From assembly GCA_938015295.1 (NCBI GenBank), contig CALLQB010000023.1, positions 62,001 to 126,000 of the forward strand: 64,000 nucleotides of DNA. Reading direction: 5' to 3'. Every line of letters begins with the position of its first letter. The stretch's first letter is position 1. The DNA is from an uncultured Acidimicrobiales bacterium. Its GTDB lineage: Bacteria > Actinomycetota > Acidimicrobiia > Acidimicrobiales > SHLQ01. Under the pieces are notes generated by a model. The model was not told the DNA's origin and did not search any database. It saw only the letters and a program-made list of their open reading frames with translations. Position numbers and translations under genes: made by a program. This document shows positions 56,800 through 64,000 of the stretch, in pieces.

Positions 56800-59156
56800 G
56801 AATCGGCGCGTGGGATCTGCCGCAGATTTCTGCTTTCGGCACGGCCCTTGCCGAACCGTGTGGTCATCGAGACGTTGCTTGCATCGCGCAGACGGCGCAC
56901 GCCCCAGAACGGCCCTGAGCCCACACGAAGATTGAAGCGCCCCCGCTGGCCCGCCACGTGCTGAGCGGCCACCACTTCATAGAGCTGACGTCGGCGGGTT
57001 CGGAAGATCGCGATCGCCGAACTTAGAGCGGTAGCGAGTACGAGCACCCACAGCGGCCACATGGGCAACGAGGCATCTTCGACGAGTTCGAGAATCGCGA
57101 GGGCCAACGCAATGACGTTGATTTCGGGCAATGCCGATGTGGTTTTGTCTTCGGCCCCGGTTGCGAGGGCGTCGGCGTTAGTCGTCGACGACGACGGGGT
57201 GTAGAGATTTCGAGCCGAGTCGACCACACGTGCTTGCTGCGCTGCGCTTAAGACCTGGGGCGCAAGTGTGGTTGGGGGCGCGGTTGTTGCTGGGGTGTCA
57301 GATTCAACAAACCCGAGTTCGGGAGCTTCGGTGGTTGTCGGAGGCAGCGTCGTATCGGGAGGCAGCGTCGTATCCGGAGGCAGCGTCGTATCCGGAGGCA
57401 GAGTCGTATCGGTAGGCAGCGTCGTATCGGGAGGCAGCGTCGTGGCTGGGGCGGCCGTGGTTGTCGAGCTAGTTGTGGTGGTCGACGTGGTCGTGGCTGC
57501 TGGAGGCTGACGGGTTGTCGTCGGCGCAACCGTCGTCGTGGTCGGAGGCGCCGCCGTTGTAGTCGGGGCCGTGGTGGTCGGGGCCTTGGTAGTCGGAGGC
57601 GCCGCCGTTGTAGTCGAGGTGGTGGTAGTCGCTTTGAGCGTTGTTGGCGGAGCGACCGTCGTAACCGGCGTTGAGGTCGTAGTCGAGGTCGAGGTCGAGC
57701 TGCTCGTGGTGGTGGTAGTAGTCGGCGCCAAAGTAGTTGGCGGAGCGACCGTCGTCACCGGCGTTGTGGTTGTCGTGGTCGTCGAGGTGGTTGTCGTAGT
57801 CGTGGTTGTGGTCGTTGTGGTCGTGGTCGGTGGTACCGAGACGAGCTGCACCACAGTGTTCATCGAGAACTCACTCGTCGAAAGCAGTCCGCTGCAAGAG
57901 GCATCGGCGCACTCGTGCAGAACCGCACTGACAAGCGTCGACGGACTTCCTATCGTCACGTCCTCAAGCTGTGTTCCCCCGCCGTGAGACACGATTCCCT
58001 CAAAAAGAATCGGCCCTGTTTCACCAAACCCGCTTGCGTGCGGCAAGGCACTGACATCAAAGACCTGCAACAAGTAGCTACCTGCCGGGTTCTCAACATC
58101 AACACGGAGATTTGTGACGCTTCCATCGGTCTCTGCGGTCGAAATGGTTGGCTTGTTCAGCGTGTTGTTCGGGCCGCCATCGGCATCGGTACTGTCATTT
58201 GGCGTCTCGCCATCATCGCCGAGATCAATACCAAAAGCGTTGGCAAACATGTCGTTGTAAATAATGGTGTTCGACACACCGGCATCCGCGGTCAAGGTCA
58301 CCGCAGGGCCACCGTTGTAGGCGATCTGGTTTGGTCCCGCGACGGTGCCAATCTGATTCAAGCGTGACCCAAGCTCAAGCAGGATGCCCGCTCCCGCATT
58401 CGGAAGCGGCGAACCATCGAGAGCAACGCCGATTCGGTTCGAGGTCAACACGTTGAGAGTACTGGCCGACACCACGATGCCGGTGTTGTTCCCGCCAATC
58501 ACGTTGCCGTTCACGATCGTCGAGTCCGAGTCCTCGAGGAACAAACCAATGTTGTTTCCACCGACCGCTGCCAGTGCGCCCTGCCCGGCAAACGACACCA
58601 GTTGGTTGTTTTGAATCAGCACGCCGGAGGTTCCGGGCACAACCACCGAGATACCCACGTTGAACCCACCAATCCCAAGCCCGCTCACCTCAGAGTCGGG
58701 TGCTGCGACGGTCAGCCCGGTAGCGCCAGCGCCTGTCGAGGTGCCGTCAAGTCTCACCGAGAGCATGGTGGCTTGGCCCCCACCTGCGTCGGGTTGTGTC
58801 GCACCGAGAATCCGGACACTGTCGGTTATCCATGGCAGCGGAAAGGTCGGGGCAATTGTCCACACTTTTGCCGACGTGTTGTAACCAGCGTCGGCCGAGT
58901 CGAGGTTAAACACAATTTCGTCTGCCCCAACAGTGGCGTTAGCTTCTTCGATCGCGGCGCGCAGAGAACATGATGAGACATCCGCCCCGCAGATGCCGTC
59001 GCCCGCAACCGGATCAAGCAGATCCTCTGTTGTCGTAACAACAAAGACCGTGGCGGACTCGGCGGGAAGGTTGGCTACGGCCGCGATGAGCAGCAATGCG
59101 AATCCAGTCGCGAGAAGAACACGACGAGTTACCTCGCCGAACAGGGCAATCGTCAC
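56796..59156 (-). CDS. Cell-surface beta-helix protein with Thr-rich stalk and C-terminal anchor
   Basis: 786 residues. An N-terminal signal/anchor (about 12-32) precedes a CSLRAAIEEAN motif (near 62-72), which marks the start of a CSLREA-type right-handed parallel beta-helix of about 330 residues with GNNTGIVV-like turns. A Thr/Pro/Ala stalk (about 440-630) contains six PPDTT-type repeats. One membrane segment (MWPLWVLVLATALSSAIAIF, about 697-716) precedes a 70-residue Arg-rich cytoplasmic tail. The start is GTG 59156, overlapping the sensor gene stop by 4 bases (GTGA). The sensor upstream is probably co-expressed. Adhesion or carbohydrate binding is inferred from the fold. Confidence 0.8.
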   Translation of the reverse strand: MTIALFGEVTRRVLLATGFALLLIAAVANLPAESATVFVVTTTEDLLDPVAGDGICGADVSSCSLRAAIEEANATVGADEIVFNLDSADAGYNTSAKVWTIAPTFPLPWITDSVRILGATQPDAGGGQATMLSVRLDGTSTGAGATGLTVAAPDSEVSGLGIGGFNVGISVVVPGTSGVLIQNNQLVSFAGQGALAAVGGNNIGLFLEDSDSTIVNGNVIGGNNTGIVVSASTLNVLTSNRIGVALDGSPLPNAGAGILLELGSRLNQIGTVAGPNQIAYNGGPAVTLTADAGVSNTIIYNDMFANAFGIDLGDDGETPNDSTDADGGPNNTLNKPTISTAETDGSVTNLRVDVENPAGSYLLQVFDVSALPHASGFGETGPILFEGIVSHGGGTQLEDVTIGSPSTLVSAVLHECADASCSGLLSTSEFSMNTVVQLVSVPPTTTTTTTTTTTTTTSTTTTTTTPVTTVAPPTTLAPTTTTTTSSSTSTSTTTSTPVTTVAPPTTLKATTTTSTTTAAPPTTKAPTTTAPTTTAAPPTTTTVAPTTTRQPPAATTTSTTTTSSTTTAAPATTLPPDTTLPTDTTLPPDTTLPPDTTLPPDTTLPPTTTEAPELGFVESDTPATTAPPTTLAPQVLSAAQQARVVDSARNLYTPSSSTTNADALATGAEDKTTSALPEINVIALALAILELVEDASLPMWPLWVLVLATALSSAIAIFRTRRRQLYEVVAAQHVAGQRGRFNLRVGSGPFWGVRRLRDASNVSMTTRFGKGRAESRNLRQIPRADS
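57341..57448 (-). repeat. Six 18-base tandem repeats in the stalk
   Basis: Six units of 18 bases encode PPDTTL-type hexapeptides. Units 2 and 3 are identical and the rest differ by one to four bases. Copy number could vary between strains without shifting the frame. Confidence 0.85.
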
Positions 59157-60352
59157 GCCTCGGCCGCCACCAGCGACACCTCAGGCAAGGTGAGCTTCGC
59201 CCATCGACCGCCATCGCCCCAGCTGAGATTTCCGCCAGAGGTTGCAATGAGAATGTCAGCCAACTCAAGGGCCACACGTTCGCGCACCTGCTCGCGATCA
59301 AGCGGTTGACCGTCATCGCTGATCCAGATTTGAGCGCCATCGTCTTGTTCGAGCACTATCTCGACTGAACGGGCGCCACGATCAAACGACGAACCGAGCA
59401 GCGACCGCATGGCGTCGGCAGTGGCAACCTGATCGCACCAAGCTTCGCCAGCGTTGCCACTGATCTTGAGTCCAACCGGATGGCCCAACTCAGCGGCAAC
59501 GTCATCGATGAGATCATCGATATTGACCTTGCGCGGACGAGTCCACTTCTCGCCTTCTTGGGCCTGCAATAGGTCATCGAGACGACGAAGTCGGTCAGGA
59601 TCGAACGAATCGCTTTCTAGGTCGGCGCGCACGGCGCGAACTTCACTCCCGATAAACAAGGCTCGACGATGGCGTTCTTCACGGTCAAGCACGTAGGCGG
59701 CTTCGACCTCGGCCAGCGCTTTCGGGCGACGCGTAATTTCACGAAAGATGAACACGCCGACTGTCGGCACCACAAAGGCCACCAAAAAGCCCCCCACAGC
59801 GCCGAATCGACGCAACGCCTGGTTTGCAGAGAGCACGCTCGCAAGGCGCTCGGTCTGCGCGTCCTTCAGGAGTTTCTGTGCCTGGTCCAACGCCGGCAAC
59901 AACTCGGCGTCAACAACTTCCTGCGCCGTGAGAAACTGCTTTTGCTCGGCGAGGTCAACTACCGCCGCACCAGCGGCAACAACGGGCGCAACCTCACCAA
60001 TGTCCTCGGCGCCGACGAGCAAGGTCAGGGCGTCGAGGCCCTCACGCGCTCGCGTAATCGATGCTGAAGACGACTCGCCCTCGAAGCCTCCGACCAGCAC
60101 GACCTCAGCAATTTGGGCCTTTACCAAATCAAGTTGGCGAAGAGAGCCATCGATAACGTGCAGCTCAGCAGATTCGCTGGTGACTTTCCGGGCGGCGTCA
60201 ATCAGCGAGAAGACCGCAACAAGCAGCCCAAGCAAGGTAACGCCACAAACAATGGCGCTGATGACTGCCCGCCGACGGTAGCCAGATGTCTCCGTCGGAG
60301 CGCCGCCAGAAATCACGAAACGAGAAACACCGGTAGCCATAGACAGATCCAT
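59153..60352 (-). CDS. Membrane sensor with degenerate histidine-kinase-like ATPase domain
   Basis: About 399 residues from ATG 60352 (TTG 60370 and ATG 60340 are alternatives). Two membrane segments (about 27-55 and 184-205) flank an external helical domain of about 130 residues. A cytoplasmic helix and an ATPase-like domain follow. No H-box with a phosphoacceptor His is present, the N-box is reduced to ADAMRSLLGSSFDRGARSVEI, and the G1 box is ISDDGQPLD, lacking the usual DxGxG. Autophosphorylation is therefore unlikely. It is coupled to the surface beta-helix protein by overlapping stop and start, so it may sense or anchor that protein. Confidence 0.65.
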   Translation of the reverse strand: MDLSMATGVSRFVISGGAPTETSGYRRRAVISAIVCGVTLLGLLVAVFSLIDAARKVTSESAELHVIDGSLRQLDLVKAQIAEVVLVGGFEGESSSASITRAREGLDALTLLVGAEDIGEVAPVVAAGAAVVDLAEQKQFLTAQEVVDAELLPALDQAQKLLKDAQTERLASVLSANQALRRFGAVGGFLVAFVVPTVGVFIFREITRRPKALAEVEAAYVLDREERHRRALFIGSEVRAVRADLESDSFDPDRLRRLDDLLQAQEGEKWTRPRKVNIDDLIDDVAAELGHPVGLKISGNAGEAWCDQVATADAMRSLLGSSFDRGARSVEIVLEQDDGAQIWISDDGQPLDREQVRERVALELADILIATSGGNLSWGDGGRWAKLTLPEVSLVAAEA

Positions 60353-60429
60353 CGGTCCAACGGCAGCCAAATGAACGAAATTGGTTCTCTAAAGCCGAAG
60401 TTACCGCCATGGACTGCCGATAGATCTGG

Positions 60430-61980
60430 GTGAACGTTTCACCCGCCGCCGAGCAACACATGGGGCAGGCCGACCTCGAGCGTGGCCTCGTCCCGCTGCG
60501 CATTGTTCTGTCGGTACTCATGTTGATCATCTTGTTCATCGCCGATGCTGGCGCAGACACCCCAGGCAGTACTCGCGCTGTCTTCGCTGTCGCCTCGATC
60601 GCGAACGTGTTGCTCAACGCTCGGCGTTTCGTCGGCAAGAACTACCGCGGAGGGTCCAAACTTCTCGCCGGCCAAATCGTGCTTGATGGCATTTTGGGTA
60701 TCGCAGCCGTGCTTATCCTCGACCCCGTAGTCACGCCACTTGCATGGATCGCGTTGCTCGTCCCAGTTCTCGATGCGATCGCCTTGCACTCGAACACCGC
60801 CGGTCTGCTGACTTGGGTTGCGGTATCAGCCGGATACCTGACATTTCGTTCGCTCTATCCAAGCCTGGGTGGCGAACTCGCCGCTTCGTTCTCCACTGGT
60901 CTGCAGCAGCTCCTCGCCGCGGCGCTGGTCGGGCTGCCCATTGGTTTCTGGTCGACACGGCTCGCCGATTCGTTGCGCCGGGCCAACGACGAGCGGCGCC
61001 TCGCCCGCCACACCGCCACCCGGCTGCGGGCATCCGCACAAGCCGGCCGGCGTCTGGTGGCACTCCCCGACCCTGCATCGGTAGAACGCGACCTCATTCA
61101 AGAACTCATGGCACTTGGCGTTGACCGCGCCGAGCTCTGGCGGCACGTCGAGGGAGCGTGGCGACTCCAGCGCGCTAAAGGCCAACCGCTAGAACAACAA
61201 ACCGATGTGCTTCTCGACCGAGCTGTCGAATCCCAAACGATGGCGACGCTGCGAACCGACAACCAAGAAGAGCTCCAAGAGGCACACCTCACCGGCTTTG
61301 ACTTCGTTGTGGCCGTGCCCCTCCATCGGCGAGACGACGGCGTTCTGCGTGTCTGGTCAAGCGAGACCAGCCGACTTGGCCCCGCCGAGCAAGAGGCGAT
61401 CAACGTGCTCGCCGCGTCAGGCTCGACATCGCTCGAAAACGCCCGGGTCCACAAAGCGCTCGAGGACTGGTCGAATGAGCTCGAGTTTCGGGCCAATCAC
61501 GACCCGCTAACCGGGTTACTCAACCGCAGCGGACTCTTTGCTGCCATCGAGACACTTACCAACGCCCAACAGCCCGATGAACTCGGCGTGATCTTTCTCG
61601 ACCTCGACGGCTTCAAAGAGGTCAATGACACGCTCGGCCATGAAGCTGGCGACCGGGTGCTTCAGGTCATCGCCAAACGTTTCGAGAAAGCGCTTCCCGA
61701 CGGCGCGTTGCTCGCTCGAATGGGCGGCGACGAAATGGCGGTTGTCTTCTCGGCCCAAAACGATCTCGACGCAATGACCACCTTTGCCGAAAGGCTGGTG
61801 GCCACTGCGTCTGAATCAATTCGAATTGAACCGCACACCGCTCAGGTTGGAGCAAGCGTGGGGCTCACTCGTGCCCCAGGGTCGGTGGGCATCGATGTCC
61901 TGATGGCCGAAGCCGATACAGCGATGTATCAAGCGAAGCGAGCAGGTGGCGGCGCCGTAGCGTTCGCCGATGCCAACTAA
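60430..61980 (+). CDS. Membrane GAF-GGDEM protein (diguanylate cyclase-like)
   Basis: 516 residues from GTG 60430 (ATG 60460 also possible). Five or more N-terminal membrane segments (about 20-180) precede a GAF-like domain (about 215-340) and a GGDEF-type domain (about 350-510). The signature is RMGGDEMAV: GGDEM instead of GGDEF. The preceding DLDGFKEVNDTLGHEAGDRVL helix and its metal Asp are normal. There is no RxxD inhibitory site upstream. The Phe-to-Met change at the last position is uncommon but does not remove the catalytic GGDE, so cyclase activity may remain. It is divergent from the sensor/beta-helix operon. Confidence 0.85.
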   Translation: MNVSPAAEQHMGQADLERGLVPLRIVLSVLMLIILFIADAGADTPGSTRAVFAVASIANVLLNARRFVGKNYRGGSKLLAGQIVLDGILGIAAVLILDPVVTPLAWIALLVPVLDAIALHSNTAGLLTWVAVSAGYLTFRSLYPSLGGELAASFSTGLQQLLAAALVGLPIGFWSTRLADSLRRANDERRLARHTATRLRASAQAGRRLVALPDPASVERDLIQELMALGVDRAELWRHVEGAWRLQRAKGQPLEQQTDVLLDRAVESQTMATLRTDNQEELQEAHLTGFDFVVAVPLHRRDDGVLRVWSSETSRLGPAEQEAINVLAASGSTSLENARVHKALEDWSNELEFRANHDPLTGLLNRSGLFAAIETLTNAQQPDELGVIFLDLDGFKEVNDTLGHEAGDRVLQVIAKRFEKALPDGALLARMGGDEMAVVFSAQNDLDAMTTFAERLVATASESIRIEPHTAQVGASVGLTRAPGSVGIDVLMAEADTAMYQAKRAGGGAVAFADAN

Positions 61981-61984
61981 CGAA

Positions 61985-62617
61985 CTAGGAAGTCAGCTCG
62001 CACGAGTGATGAGCGGTCGGGATCTCACGGGCATCAAGCATGCAGTGATCAACACTCGTTCCGCCACGGATGTCATCTAGGCCGGGACCACCGACAAGTT
62101 TGTCTGCACCGTGGCCACCCCAGAGCATGTCCTTGCCGCCATTGCCGCGGATGTCGTCGCGGCCACGGCCGCCAAAGACGATATCGTCGCCAGCCGCACC
62201 AATAACGAGATCATGGCCTGCGCCACCGTAGACAACATCGTTGCCACGACCGCCCCAGACTTCGTCGTTGCCCGAGCCGCCCCAGACTTTATCGTCGCCT
62301 TCGCCGCCACCGACACGGTCATCGCCGCGGCCGCCTTGCACGAGGTCGTCGCCTTCGCCGCCCCAGATACGGTCGTCACCGGTGAGGCCACAGATGAGGT
62401 CGTTGCCTCCAAGACCAAAGATGACATCGTCTCCGGCAGTTCCGAGGATGACGTCGGGTCCGTCGGTCGGCTGATCGCCTGCACCAAGGTCAACTGTTAC
62501 AGCGAATCCTTGGCAGGTTGCCCCGTCGGAGGCGGCCTGCGCAGGGACGGTTGCGAATACGGGCATTGCTACGACGGTGAGAGACACAGCCAACTTTTTC
62601 AACGATGCGTTCTTCAT
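61985..62617 (-). CDS. Secreted RTX-type calcium-binding repeat protein
   Basis: 210 residues. A signal peptide (1-28, ending VPAQAA) is followed by about fifteen nonapeptides of the GGxGxDxU type (GTAGDDVIFGLGGNDLI, GGEGDDLVQGGRGDD and so on), which fold into a calcium-loaded parallel beta-roll, and a short tail with two cysteines. No enzymatic domain or type I secretion signal is visible. It shares its repeat type with the 17.9 kb protein but lacks the HExxH domain. The start ATG 62617 is followed by a lysine-rich n-region. The stop is convergent with, and 4 bases from, the GGDEM gene. Confidence 0.88.
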   Translation of the reverse strand: MKNASLKKLAVSLTVVAMPVFATVPAQAASDGATCQGFAVTVDLGAGDQPTDGPDVILGTAGDDVIFGLGGNDLICGLTGDDRIWGGEGDDLVQGGRGDDRVGGGEGDDKVWGGSGNDEVWGGRGNDVVYGGAGHDLVIGAAGDDIVFGGRGRDDIRGNGGKDMLWGGHGADKLVGGPGLDDIRGGTSVDHCMLDAREIPTAHHSCELTS

Positions 62618-62756
62618 AGTGTTCCTTCTTGATGTGGGGTTGTGGGGGAATTTCAGGAATTGCAGAAACGAACAAGCCCCAGAGTGGATCGTTGAGAAAC
62701 AGTCATCAATGGATCATGTGGCTCATTTCGCTCAAGTTCGGCCCTAAAATGCGGGA

Positions 62757-63236
62757 GTGCTCTCGGTGGCGATTGACATAACGAAGAAACCCTTTGCCGA
62801 GACCATCATCTCGGGAACTGTCGGTCCCCATACCGTCACGATGCAATCTGAAGCGTGGCTAGCTCGACGATCGGTCATCGCTGGCTCAATCGACAGCGGC
62901 AAAGTCGAACTCACCGCACGGGGTCGTCTGTTCGGCAACCAAGAACTCGAGGGGATCATGCCCCTCGGAGCGACAAAACTCTCCATCGCCTTCCATCTTC
63001 GCCGCGTGCACGTCACCGGAGACGTGGGCCCCGACATCATCGATCTCACCATCTCGCGCGCGGTACTCAAGCCGCTAAAGATTGTTCCTGCGCAAGATAG
63101 CGCTGCTGTACATCTCGAGATGACGAAGCGGTTGAAGTCGGGAGTTCTCACCGGCGAAGTTGTTCGCCCGGCCGATGCTTTTGTCATCGCTGCGGTGAGT
63201 CCAACATTGCTCGCCATCTTCGACCGGCGGGCGTGA
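62757..63236 (+). CDS. Hypothetical protein
   Basis: 159 residues from GTG 62757. The sequence is largely beta-strand in character (ISGTVGPHTVTMQSEAWLA...GKVELTARGRLFG, LRRVHVTGDVGPDIIDLTI) without signal peptide or cysteines. I recognise no domain. The forward frame is chosen because its composition is protein-like; the opposite frame of similar length is Arg/Ser/Pro-rich and has no conserved pattern. It lies alone between an RTX gene and tRNA-Lys. No ribosome site stands out, and leaderless transcription is possible. Confidence 0.55.
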   Translation: MLSVAIDITKKPFAETIISGTVGPHTVTMQSEAWLARRSVIAGSIDSGKVELTARGRLFGNQELEGIMPLGATKLSIAFHLRRVHVTGDVGPDIIDLTISRAVLKPLKIVPAQDSAAVHLEMTKRLKSGVLTGEVVRPADAFVIAAVSPTLLAIFDRRA

Positions 63237-63268
63237 CGTTTTTCCCTCGGGGGCGATACCATCACTCT

Positions 63269-63343
63269 GCCCCTGTGGCGCAGTCTGGTTAGCGCAGTGG
63301 ACTTTTAATCCATTGGTCGTGGGTTCGAATCCCACCGGGGGCA
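63269..63343 (+). tRNA. tRNA-Lys (anticodon TTT)
   Basis: A full cloverleaf: acceptor arms GCCCCTG (63269-63275) and CGGGGGC (63336-63342) with discriminator A. The D-loop has GTCTGGTTAGC, the anticodon loop is CTTTTAA with anticodon TTT and a 5-base stem, and the T-arm is GTGGGTTCGAATCCCAC. CCA is not encoded. Confidence 0.97.
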
Positions 63344-63393
63344 CTGCGTGAACAATCGTGTTTGCTGCCATTGAACTGGTAATACTGTTCGCC

Positions 63394-64000
63394 ATGAGCG
63401 ACGTCAGCCCTTTGGTACAGATCACCGACGCAAACCGGGTTCGCACGATCCAACTGCAACGGCCCCAGGCCAAGAACGCGATGAACGAAGCCATGTGGGA
63501 TGCCGTGGCCGAAGCACTCATCGACGCTGCTGAGAACAGCCAGGTATCGGTTGTTGTTTTCACCGGCAGCGGCGACAGCTTCTCGGCCGGCCAAGACGTG
63601 ATCGAAATGGCGATGGGCGCCAGCGGCACACTCGAGCGAGGCAAGCACAGCTTCTCGGGGCTTGCCGATCAGCTCGTCGAGTTCCCGAAACCCCTGATCT
63701 GCGCAGTCAACGGCATCGGCCTGGGCTTCGGTGTCACCATTCTCGGCTTCGCCGACCTGGTGTTCATGTCGACCACGGCTCGTCTGAAATGCCCGTTTAC
63801 GACCCTCGGTGTGGCACCTGAGCTGGGCAGCAGCTTTTTGTTCCCGCAGCTACTCGGCCGCCAGAACGCTTCATGGATGCTGATGAGTTCCGAGTGGTTC
63901 AGCGCCGAACAGTGCAAAGACATGGGCCTTGTCTTTGCAATCTGCGAACCCGATCACCTGCTGCAAACCGCGATCGAACACGCCGAGGTTCTTGCCTCTA
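63394..64000 (+). CDS. Enoyl-CoA hydratase/isomerase family protein (3' end cut by window)
   Basis: The frame opens at ATG 63394 and runs to the window edge; about 202 residues are visible. The crotonase fold motifs are present: RPQAKNAMNEAMW, VVVFTGSGDSFSAGQDV (first oxyanion-hole region), ICAVNGIGLGFGVTILGFADLVF (second oxyanion hole), and FTTLGVAPELGSSFLFPQLLG, with Glu at the position of one catalytic residue of hydratases. It may act in fatty-acid beta-oxidation or another CoA pathway. The start follows the tRNA by 50 bases. The exact substrate cannot be decided without the C-terminus. Confidence 0.9.
   Translation, partial: MSDVSPLVQITDANRVRTIQLQRPQAKNAMNEAMWDAVAEALIDAAENSQVSVVVFTGSGDSFSAGQDVIEMAMGASGTLERGKHSFSGLADQLVEFPKPLICAVNGIGLGFGVTILGFADLVFMSTTARLKCPFTTLGVAPELGSSFLFPQLLGRQNASWMLMSSEWFSAEQCKDMGLVFAICEPDHLLQTAIEHAEVLAS

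Noticed and set aside
57268-57987. Val/Gly-rich plus-strand frames opposite the Thr/Pro stalk
   Set aside because: They are the mirror image of repetitive Thr and Pro codons, not proteins.
62744-63265. Minus-strand gene opposite the hypothetical protein before tRNA-Lys
   Set aside because: Composition is Arg/Ser/Pro-rich with no domain; the forward frame looks more protein-like.

Overview
The window is a GC-rich, gene-dense chromosomal segment from an actinomycete. The lineage markers are a WhiB7-type iron-sulfur regulator, an RsiG-like anti-sigma factor with a complete c-di-GMP motif, an F420-dependent (Ddn-family) reductase, a SoxR-type regulator, and secreted proteins with threonine-rich stalks. 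That mix, together with oligoribonuclease, DUF4031, DUF5522 and DUF5655 proteins, points to an Acidimicrobiia-like member of Actinomycetota (for example an Ilumatobacter relative). The class assignment is inference. I found no phage, integrase, transposase, CRISPR array or rRNA. One tRNA-Lys is present.

Layout. 1-6.5 kb: a partial rsiG-like gene, then moaD-pdxH, then a tightly overlapping minus-strand signalling operon of histidine kinase lacking its His, canonical kinase, single-domain response regulator, and REC-PAS-GGDEF-EAL protein. 6.6-9.9 kb: a poly-gamma-glutamate hydrolase-like gene, a ccdA/TlpA thiol-redox pair, and whiB7 with an unusual leader (candidate small ORF plus terminator hairpin). 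9.9-13.8 kb: acyl-ACP thioesterase-like protein, orn, dut, an anti-sigma-type ATPase, an ATP-dependent DNA ligase and a DUF4031 protein. 13.8-19.4 kb: envelope genes, with two paralogous anchored proteins flanking a GH3 N-acetylhexosaminidase and a secreted RTX-repeat protein with an HExxH domain. 19.4-33.2 kb: peptidase, nuclease, RtcB, aminotransferase and acyl-CoA synthetase genes. 33.3-36.2 kb: a very large lipoprotein resembling PEP synthase. 36.3-43.8 kb: nth, a thioesterase, an amidase, a tryptophan-2-monooxygenase-like flavoenzyme, a second amidase and a disulfide oxidoreductase. 43.8-54.1 kb: a GIDE-LemA fusion, a PhyH dioxygenase, a Tat-secreted haem peroxidase and two OmpR-type two-component systems, each beside a small secreted protein. 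54.1-64 kb: aminotransferase, soxR, a cell-surface beta-helix protein with a partner sensor, a GAF-GGDEM protein, an RTX protein, tRNA-Lys and a partial enoyl-CoA hydratase.

How the genes connect. The strongest theme is signalling. A c-di-GMP-responsive anti-sigma candidate lies next to an operon that feeds a phosphorelay into a c-di-GMP synthase/phosphodiesterase, and a second GGDEF-type protein lies at 60.4 kb. Two thiol-redox lipoproteins, CcdA, SoxR and WhiB7 suggest redox and antibiotic-stress sensing. The monooxygenase flanked by two amidases has the gene content of the indole-3-acetamide route to auxin, or an equivalent amino-acid amide pathway.
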